Positions 57,985 through 64,000 of a stretch of 64,000 nucleotides of DNA are shown here, piece after piece. Location: the NCBI RefSeq assembly GCF_900186995.1, contig NZ_LT906463.1:124001-188000 (forward strand). The letters are read 5' to 3'. The DNA is from Haemophilus pittmaniae. GTDB lineage: Bacteria > Pseudomonadota > Gammaproteobacteria > Enterobacterales > Pasteurellaceae. Numbering within the stretch: position 1 is the first letter of the stretch; each line of letters opens with the position of its first letter. A program made the translations under genes and the position numbers. The notes beneath the pieces are model-generated. The model saw nothing but the letters and a program-made list of their open reading frames with translations. It had not been told where the DNA came from and searched no databases.

Positions 57985-58021
57985 AACTTTCCTATAATTT
58001 CATAATGCCTTTTAAAAAAGG

Positions 58022-59263
58022 TCAGAATAATAATCCATATAAGAGTGCAGAGATAGCAATTAATCCCATCACCACCACAAATATATTGCTAAAGCGTCCT
58101 TGATAACGAGCCATTGCCGGCACTTTGCGAATCGCATACATTGGCATGATGAACAAAATCATTGCAATGATTGGGCCACCAAGAGATTCGATCAAACCTA
58201 AAATGCTCGGATTAATGATTGCTACACCCCATAGCGTAATTAGGAAGAATACCGCAGCATAGATATTCAATTTTCTACGATTAACCTGTTTACCACTCAA
58301 TTTAATGTATAAGCCTTCCAAACCTTCACGAGCCCCCAGGTAATGGCCAAAGAAGGAACTAGTAATTGCAAAGAATGCCACCGCAGGACCAAAGTAAGTG
58401 ATTACCGGATTATCAAATTTATTCGCCAAGAACGATAAAATCGGAATATTTTGCTCTTTCGCAGCCATTAATTCTGCTGGAGTTAAAGTCAAAACACAGC
58501 TAAATACAAAGAGCATCACGAAAGCCAATAACATTGTCGATGCGCCTTTTTCGGTACGGCCAATATGATATTCTGTTTTTTCAAATTCCTGATATTCACG
58601 TTGCTGGGAAAGAGTAAAAGAAGAAATCGCCGGTGAATGGTTAAAGGAGAATACCAACACAGGGATCGTCAACCATAAGGTCACAAAAAAACCTTGTACT
58701 GTTGGCAATTCTTGTACGATTGCGAGATTCCAGTTTGGAATGAGGTAGATTGAAAGGCCCAATAAAATCAAGACTAATGGATAAACCAACCACTCGGTAA
58801 TTTTTAACATCACGCGTTCATTGAATAACATTACTGAAATCAGTGCAGCAATTAAAACTAAAGACAATACGGCGCGATTCGGTTCCGCAAAGTGTAATTG
58901 GTTCACAATAAAGGAATTCACTGTATTGGTAATGCCATTACCATAAATCAGCAAAATTGGAAAAATCGCAAAGAAATAAAGTAATGTGATCAATTTCCCT
59001 GCTGTTTTACCAAAATGCTCTTCGACTACTTCGGTAATATCGCTACCTGGTTTTTTAGATGAAAGCACAAAATACGCCAAAGCACGGTGGGCAAAATAAG
59101 TCATAGGCCCAACGATCACGGCCATAAATACTAACGGCCAAAAGCCGCCCATTCCGGCGGTAATCGGTAAAAACAAGATGCCTGCGCCTACCGCGGTGCC
59201 AAACAAATTGATAACCCAGGCAAAATCAAATTTATTCCATCTTGCACGATACGAATGATGCAT
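58022..59263 (-). CDS. sdaC: Serine transporter SdaC
   Basis: A 413-residue proton/serine symporter of the HAAAP family with 11 helices. It starts [27 protein letters not shown] and contains [20 protein letters not shown] near 205. It is the first gene of the sdaC-sdaA operon. The 400 bases upstream hold a CRP-like site, a repeat copy and the epmA terminator, and no other gene. Confidence 0.93.
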   Translation of the reverse strand: MHHSYRARWNKFDFAWVINLFGTAVGAGILFLPITAGMGGFWPLVFMAVIVGPMTYFAHRALAYFVLSSKKPGSDITEVVEEHFGKTAGKLITLLYFFAIFPILLIYGNGITNTVNSFIVNQLHFAEPNRAVLSLVLIAALISVMLFNERVMLKITEWLVYPLVLILLGLSIYLIPNWNLAIVQELPTVQGFFVTLWLTIPVLVFSFNHSPAISSFTLSQQREYQEFEKTEYHIGRTEKGASTMLLAFVMLFVFSCVLTLTPAELMAAKEQNIPILSFLANKFDNPVITYFGPAVAFFAITSSFFGHYLGAREGLEGLYIKLSGKQVNRRKLNIYAAVFFLITLWGVAIINPSILGLIESLGGPIIAMILFIMPMYAIRKVPAMARYQGRFSNIFVVVMGLIAISALLYGLLF

Positions 59264-59380
59264 AAATCACCTCAGATAAAAGTTAAAAAATAAAAATCTT
59301 TCCTATGGAAGTAGCTTCCGTTTAAATGGATGCGCATCATAAGGAATCCTCGTTTGAGCACAATGCGCGATACATAGGAA

Positions 59381-59396
59381 TGTGATCTATTTAACA
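59381..59396. promoter_or_regulatory. CRP-like site upstream of sdaC
   Basis: TGTGA-TCTATT-TAACA matches the CRP dyad at 8 of 10 positions. Confidence 0.55.
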
Positions 59397-59520
59397 CTTT
59401 TGGGTGACTTAATTACCGAAAACAGTATCTAGATCAAATGATTCAAAAAAAGCCTCTGAAATTAAATAAATTCAAAAGCATCTGTGCAATTTTTGGCAAA
59501 AAAACAACTTTCAAATCATT

Positions 59521-59584
59521 ATCAATAAAATCAATGAGTTACATTGTATTTTTGGGAGAACTTATGTTTTCTAAGGGGCGTTTG
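59521..59584 (-). repeat. Dispersed intergenic repeat, copy 10
   Basis: Inverted copy: ATCAATAAAATCAATGAGTT, ACATTGTATTTTTGGGAGAA, GGGGCGTTT. It lies downstream of epmA and upstream of sdaC. Confidence 0.72.
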
Positions 59585-59614
59585 GTGGAACAATAAAAAA
59601 CGAATTTATGAAAC

Positions 59615-59647
59615 AAAAAAGGCATGCTAAATGCATGCCTCTATTTT
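59615..59647 (-). terminator. Terminator of epmA
   Basis: Stem AGGCATGC / GCATGCCT with a loop of about 6 bases; A run gives the T run on the minus strand. Confidence 0.82.
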
Positions 59648-59663
59648 GTAGTATCAACACTAA

Positions 59664-60635
59664 TTACGCATTTTCAATCCCGAAGGAAATGACTTGGCTA
59701 ATATCATTCAACCCCAATGCCAGCATAATCAGTCTATCCAGTCCCAAAGCTACGCCTGAGGTATTCGGAATACCGGCTTGTAAAGCAGCTAAAAAACGAT
59801 GATCAATAGCACGGGTTGGCAAGCCATTTTTCTCACGTAACCGATTGTCCAATTCAAAACGGCGTTGTTGCTCGGCGGCATCCGTCAATTCGTGGAAACC
59901 ATTCGCCAATTCCAGCCCCTGATAATAGAATTCAAAACGCTCAGCCACCCGGTAATCCTCCGGGCTGAGCTGGGCTAATGCCGCTTGCGAAGAAGGGAAA
60001 TGATAAACCGCCACCGGTGCCTCACGCCCGATTTGCGGCTCAATCACGCTAGAAAATAGGAATTGCAATAAGGTATCGCGATCTTCATCGTCATCGGCAA
60101 TAAATTGATGTTTGCGCGCGACTTCGATTAATTCGGCTCGGCTTGCAGAAAGCGGATCTAAGCCTAAATATTCTTGAAAAACAAATTGATAACTTAGGCT
60201 TTCAGCCGGTTTGCAATCTAAAATTTGTTGCAATAAGTCATCCACTTCATTAATCAAGCGATACATATCGAAATGCGGCCGATACCATTCCAACATCGTA
60301 AATTCAGGATTATGGCGAGAACCGGCTTCTTCGTTGCGGAACACTTTGCAAATTTGAAAAATCGGTCCACTCCCGGCAGCCAACAAGCGCTTCATATGAT
60401 ATTCAGGGCTGGTGGAAAGCCACAGCGTTTTTGATTTTGCATCGAAAGGAGCAATAAATTCGGTACTAAAAGTGGAAAGATGTAAGTCAGTAACACCAAA
60501 CTCACTTAAGGTTGGTGTCTCAACTTCCAATAAACCGCGCTCACTAAAAAAACGACGGATTTCATTCAATATTTTGGCTCGAGCCAACAAGGTTTCGATG
60601 CTGGCGGAGGGCATCCATTGGGAGGATTTGGTCAT
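59664..60635 (-). CDS. epmA: EF-P lysine lysyltransferase EpmA
   Basis: A 323-residue lysyl-tRNA synthetase-like protein without the anticodon-binding domain. Motifs are [52 protein letters not shown] (motif 2) and [12 protein letters not shown] (motif 3). It attaches β-lysine to elongation factor P, which relieves stalling at proline runs. The ATG at 60635 ([23 protein letters not shown]) fits the family better than a start 20 codons upstream. It is divergent from frdA, as in many Gammaproteobacteria. Confidence 0.94.
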   Translation of the reverse strand: MTKSSQWMPSASIETLLARAKILNEIRRFFSERGLLEVETPTLSEFGVTDLHLSTFSTEFIAPFDAKSKTLWLSTSPEYHMKRLLAAGSGPIFQICKVFRNEEAGSRHNPEFTMLEWYRPHFDMYRLINEVDDLLQQILDCKPAESLSYQFVFQEYLGLDPLSASRAELIEVARKHQFIADDDEDRDTLLQFLFSSVIEPQIGREAPVAVYHFPSSQAALAQLSPEDYRVAERFEFYYQGLELANGFHELTDAAEQQRRFELDNRLREKNGLPTRAIDHRFLAALQAGIPNTSGVALGLDRLIMLALGLNDISQVISFGIENA

Positions 60636-60761
60636 CTTTAAGATTCTTTTCAATTTAGGTGTCGGCATTGTAAACGAGCATATTCGACAACTCAATCAAT
60701 GAATTTGAAGAACCTAAAAATGAGAACCTTTTTCATTAAGTGTAACATTTTTTTAACTTTT

Positions 60762-60775
60762 TTGAGGTAGATCAC
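60762..60775 (+). promoter_or_regulatory. FNR-like site upstream of frdABCD
   Basis: TTGAG-GTAG-ATCAC matches the FNR dyad at 8 of 10 positions. frd operons are FNR-activated in related bacteria. Confidence 0.6.
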
Positions 60776-60898
60776 AAAATGACAAGTTTCCTTTTGTAAA
60801 GCCTAAAAAAGGTTATTCAAGCCCACTCAAAAATGGCAGAATGGGCCGGTTCCCCCTATTCGGGGTATTTTTCTACTTTATATTGATTGGAGGATATC

Positions 60899-62698
60899 GT
60901 GCAAACGGTTAATGTCGATATTGCGATTGTTGGTGCCGGTGGTGGCGGATTACGTGCAGCCATTGCAGCCGCAGAAGCAAACCCAAACCTCAAGGTTGCT
61001 TTGGTTTCCAAAGTTTATCCAATGCGTAGCCATACGGTTGCAGCAGAAGGCGGTGCTGCCGCAGTTATTAAAGAAGAAGATTCTTACGATAAACACTTCC
61101 ACGATACCGTTGCCGGTGGTGACTGGTTATGTGAACAAGACGTTGTGGAATATTTTGTTGAACATTCCCCGGTTGAAATGACCCAATTAGAACGTTGGGG
61201 TTGCCCTTGGAGTCGTAAAACAGATGGCGATGTTAACGTACGTCGTTTCGGTGGGATGAAAATCGAACGGACTTGGTTTGCTGCCGATAAAACCGGTTTC
61301 CACCTGTTACATACCCTTTTCCAAACATCTATTCAATATCCACAAATCATCCGTTTTGATGAGCATTTCGTGCTTGATATCTTAGTTGATGATGGCCATG
61401 CTCGCGGTATGGTTGCCATGAATATGATGGAAGGCACACTTGTGCAAATCAACGCAAATGCAGTCGTTATCGCAACCGGTGGTGGTTGTCGTGCATTTAA
61501 ATTCAACACCAACGGTGGCATTGTAACCGGCGACGGTTTATCTATGGCTTATCGTCACGGTGTCCCACTGCGTGATATGGAATTTGTTCAATATCACCCT
61601 ACCGGCTTACCGAACACCGGTATTTTAATGACCGAAGGTTGTCGTGGTGAAGGCGGTATTTTAGTGAATAAAGACGGCTACCGTTATCTACAAGATTACG
61701 GTTTGGGACCGGAAACCCCAATCGGTAAACCACAAAACAAATATATGGAATTAGGTCCTCGCGATAAAGTTTCACAAGCCTTCTGGCAAGAATGGAAAAA
61801 AGGTAACACATTAAAAACTGCTAAAGGTGTTGATGTGGTGCATTTGGATCTTCGCCACCTTGGTGAAAAATATCTGCATGAGCGTCTACCGTTTATTTGT
61901 GAATTGGCTAGCGCTTATGAAGGCGTTAATCCTGTGGAACAACCGATTCCAGTACGTCCAGTAGTACACTACACCATGGGCGGTATCGAAGTTGATTACA
62001 ATAGTGAAACCCGCGTGAAAGGTTTATTTGCAGTAGGCGAATGTGCCTCTTCCGGTTTACATGGTGCAAATCGTTTAGGTTCCAACTCCTTAGCTGAATT
62101 AGTTGTGCTTGGCCGTGTAGCCGGTGAATATGCAGCGCAACGCGCAGTTGAAAACCACGCGGTAAATCAAGCGGCTGTTGATGCTCAGGCCAAAGATGTT
62201 GTTGCTCGCTTAGAGGCATTGCATAAACAAGAAGGCAATGAATCCTGGTCGGTCATCCGTGATGAAATGGGTACCGTAATGGAAGAAGGTTGTGGTATTT
62301 ATCGTGACCAAGAAAGTATGCAAAAAGCAGTGGATAAAATCGCCGAATTAAAAGAACGTTATAAACGAATTCGAGTTGCCGATAACTCCAGCGTGTTTAA
62401 TACCGATGTACTATATACCGTAGAACTTGGTTATATTCTTGACGTAGCCCAAGCAATTGCTAACTCCGCTATTGAACGTAAAGAGTCCCGTGGTGCCCAT
62501 CAACGTCTGGATTACACAGAACGTGATGATGTGAATTACTTAAAACACACCTTGGCTTACTACAATGAAAACGGCTCACCGCGCATTGAATATAGCCCAG
62601 TGAAAATCACCAAATCCCAACCTGCAAAACGTGTTTATGGTGCAGAAGCAGAAGCTGCCGAAGCTGCTGCAAAAGCTAAGGAGAATGCAAATGGCTAA
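60899..62698 (+). CDS. frdA: Fumarate reductase flavoprotein subunit
   Basis: A 599-residue FrdA. It has an N-terminal FAD fold ([21 protein letters not shown]), the covalent-flavin histidine in [11 protein letters not shown], and [13 protein letters not shown] and [20 protein letters not shown] later. It reduces fumarate to succinate as the anaerobic electron sink, and aspA in this window supplies fumarate. The start is a GTG at 60899, supported by a strong GGAGG ribosome site and by matching the family N-terminus ([12 protein letters not shown]). The stop overlaps frdB by 8 bases. Confidence 0.96.
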   Translation: MQTVNVDIAIVGAGGGGLRAAIAAAEANPNLKVALVSKVYPMRSHTVAAEGGAAAVIKEEDSYDKHFHDTVAGGDWLCEQDVVEYFVEHSPVEMTQLERWGCPWSRKTDGDVNVRRFGGMKIERTWFAADKTGFHLLHTLFQTSIQYPQIIRFDEHFVLDILVDDGHARGMVAMNMMEGTLVQINANAVVIATGGGCRAFKFNTNGGIVTGDGLSMAYRHGVPLRDMEFVQYHPTGLPNTGILMTEGCRGEGGILVNKDGYRYLQDYGLGPETPIGKPQNKYMELGPRDKVSQAFWQEWKKGNTLKTAKGVDVVHLDLRHLGEKYLHERLPFICELASAYEGVNPVEQPIPVRPVVHYTMGGIEVDYNSETRVKGLFAVGECASSGLHGANRLGSNSLAELVVLGRVAGEYAAQRAVENHAVNQAAVDAQAKDVVARLEALHKQEGNESWSVIRDEMGTVMEEGCGIYRDQESMQKAVDKIAELKERYKRIRVADNSSVFNTDVLYTVELGYILDVAQAIANSAIERKESRGAHQRLDYTERDDVNYLKHTLAYYNENGSPRIEYSPVKITKSQPAKRVYGAEAEAAEAAAKAKENANG

Positions 62699-63461
62699 TT
62701 CCCCGGTAATGAATGTTGAAATCTTGCGTTACAATCCTGAGGTTGATCAAGAGCCGCATCTTACGGCTTACCAAGTGCCTTATGACAATCAAACCTCATT
62801 ATTGGATGCGTTAGGTTATATCAAAGATAAATTAGAGCCATCTCTCTCCTATCGTTGGTCATGCCGTATGGCAATCTGCGGTTCTTGTGGGATGATGGTA
62901 AACAATAAACCTAAATTGGCCTGTAAAACCTTTTTACGTGATTACAGTGGCTATATGCGTATTGAGCCGCTTGCTAATTTCCCAATTGAACGCGATTTAG
63001 TCGTTGATTTAAGCCACTTTATCGAAAGTTTAGAGGCAATTAAACCTTATATCATTGGCAACGAAGCTCCGGCATTAGATGGCAAACCTCACCCATCCAA
63101 AGAGTTACAAGTTAGCCGTACCAAACAAACTCCGGCACAACTTGAAAAATATCGTCAATTCTCGATGTGTATCAACTGTGGTTTATGCTATGCCGCTTGT
63201 CCACAATTTGGTCTAAATCCGGAATTTATCGGTCCGGCAGCCATCACAATGGCGCACCGTTATAATCTGGATAACCGCGATCATGGTAAACAATCACGGA
63301 TGCCGATTCTTAACGGTAAAAATGGGGTTTGGTCTTGTACCTTTGTAGGTTATTGCTCTGAAGTTTGTCCTAAACACGTGGATCCAGCTGCAGCTATTAA
63401 CCAAGGCAAAGTGGAAAGTGCCAAAGATTATGTCATCTCAATGCTCAAACCAAAAGGTTAA
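62691..63461 (+). CDS. frdB: Fumarate reductase iron-sulphur subunit
   Basis: A 256-residue FrdB with three cluster motifs in order: [2Fe-2S] ([15 protein letters not shown] near residue 58), [4Fe-4S] ([14 protein letters not shown] near 160) and [3Fe-4S] ([17 protein letters not shown] near 217). It carries electrons from menaquinol to FrdA. The ATG at 62691 lies within the end of frdA with an AAGGAG ribosome site. Confidence 0.96.
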   Translation: MANSPVMNVEILRYNPEVDQEPHLTAYQVPYDNQTSLLDALGYIKDKLEPSLSYRWSCRMAICGSCGMMVNNKPKLACKTFLRDYSGYMRIEPLANFPIERDLVVDLSHFIESLEAIKPYIIGNEAPALDGKPHPSKELQVSRTKQTPAQLEKYRQFSMCINCGLCYAACPQFGLNPEFIGPAAITMAHRYNLDNRDHGKQSRMPILNGKNGVWSCTFVGYCSEVCPKHVDPAAAINQGKVESAKDYVISMLKPKG

Positions 63462-63472
63462 GGGGAAAGGAT

Positions 63473-63883
63473 ATGTCAGTAACTGTGAGTAAACGTAAAA
63501 AATACACACGCCCGGTCACCTCAACCTGGTGGAATAAATTGGATTTCTACAAAGCCTATATGCTTCGTGAAGCCACTTCTATTTTTGCTGTTTGGTTTTG
63601 CATCGTATTACTTTATGGCGTGTTGTGCCTCGCTAGTAATCCAATGCCGGGCATGGGCATTTTCGACTTCATCGGTTTCCTAAAAAATCCGATTGTAGTC
63701 TTCCTTAATATCATTACTTTAGTGGCAACCTTATACCACACCGTCACTTACTTCCTGATGACACCAAAAGTAATGAACATCATTGTAAAAAATGAACGTC
63801 TACCGCACTATGTAGTACGCAATCTACTTTGGGCGGTTACTGCCTTAGTCAGCGTTGTGGCGTTAGTATTGGCTTATATCTAG
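63473..63883 (+). CDS. frdC: Fumarate reductase membrane anchor FrdC
   Basis: A 136-residue anchor with three transmembrane helices (FAVWFCIVLLYGVLCLA, VVFLNIITLVATLYHTVTYFL, LLWAVTALVSVVALVLAYI). With FrdD it binds menaquinol and fixes FrdAB to the inner membrane. The ribosome site AGGGGAAAGG precedes ATG. Confidence 0.94.
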   Translation: MSVTVSKRKKYTRPVTSTWWNKLDFYKAYMLREATSIFAVWFCIVLLYGVLCLASNPMPGMGIFDFIGFLKNPIVVFLNIITLVATLYHTVTYFLMTPKVMNIIVKNERLPHYVVRNLLWAVTALVSVVALVLAYI

Positions 63884-63892
63884 GGGGAAAGC

Positions 63893-64000
63893 ATGGTTGA
63901 TCAAAATCCAAAACGTTCCGGTGAACCACCGGTCTGGTTGATGTTCGGTGCCGGCGGTACGGTAAGTGCCATTTTCTTCCCGGTTGTCATTTTAATTATC
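63893..64000 (+). CDS. frdD: Fumarate reductase membrane anchor FrdD (cut by window end)
   Basis: 36 codons begin [22 protein letters not shown], the FrdD N-terminus, and enter the first membrane helix at the window edge. A GGGGGAAAGC ribosome site lies just upstream. Confidence 0.92.
   Translation, partial: MVDQNPKRSGEPPVWLMFGAGGTVSAIFFPVVILII

Overview
The window comes from a gammaproteobacterium of the family Pasteurellaceae, most likely Aggregatibacter or a close Haemophilus relative. The backbone carries the 9-bp Hin-type uptake signal (AAGTGCGGT / ACCGCACTT) at several places. Its gene content fits: a protein-D type GlpQ lipoprotein, an anaerobic fumarate reductase operon, aspA, and a glp cluster. 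The genus call is an inference from content and style, not from a marker gene.

Layout. 0-9.6 kb is housekeeping: the end of an MFS transporter, xerD, groL-groS with a clear heat-shock promoter, aspA, uvrA, and ssb with a LexA-like box. 9.8-25.1 kb is an accessory region. It begins with a quinone reductase gene (mdaB-like) whose second copy lies 5.3 kb further on. Between the copies are a DUF4143 ATPase gene and a Thoeris anti-phage operon (ThsA SIR2-SLOG plus two different TIR-type ThsB proteins). Then come a LysR regulator and redox/electrophile-stress genes: OsmC, thioredoxin-like, ArsR, old-yellow-enzyme, GST, Ohr and AraC. After these are decayed ABC transporter genes, a cadD-type gene, and a second, broken copy of the ohr-araC unit. 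This region is studded with the Neisseria uptake sequence GCCGTCTGAA, sometimes fused to Pasteurellaceae uptake sequences. It therefore looks assembled by natural transformation between oral Neisseriaceae and Pasteurellaceae.

25-43 kb returns to backbone genes: a T4 DenV-like pyrimidine-dimer glycosylase, an iron alcohol dehydrogenase, transporters, greB, tex, a TonB siderophore receptor, an SbmA/YddA-type ABC protein, rplU-rpmA, ispB and queH. 40.4-54.8 kb is a glycerol / glycerol-3-phosphate cluster (glpK, glpF, glpQ, a propeller protein, glpT, glpABC). It is interrupted between glpF and glpQ by a DUF417 membrane protein gene and a type II-A-like retron: ncRNA, nucleoside-deoxyribosyltransferase-like effector, and reverse transcriptase. 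The retron ncRNA has recognisable a1/a2 arms, msr hairpins and a 20-bp perfect msd stem. The reverse transcriptase is broken by two one-base frameshifts. 54.9-64 kb holds asnA/asnC, sdaA-sdaC, epmA and frdABCD (frdD cut by the window end).

Two further sequence-level patterns stand out. One is a dispersed family of about 75-bp intergenic repeats (10 copies), each just downstream of at least one gene and usually between convergent genes. The other is a three-copy element that joins Pasteurellaceae and Neisseria uptake signals in one unit.
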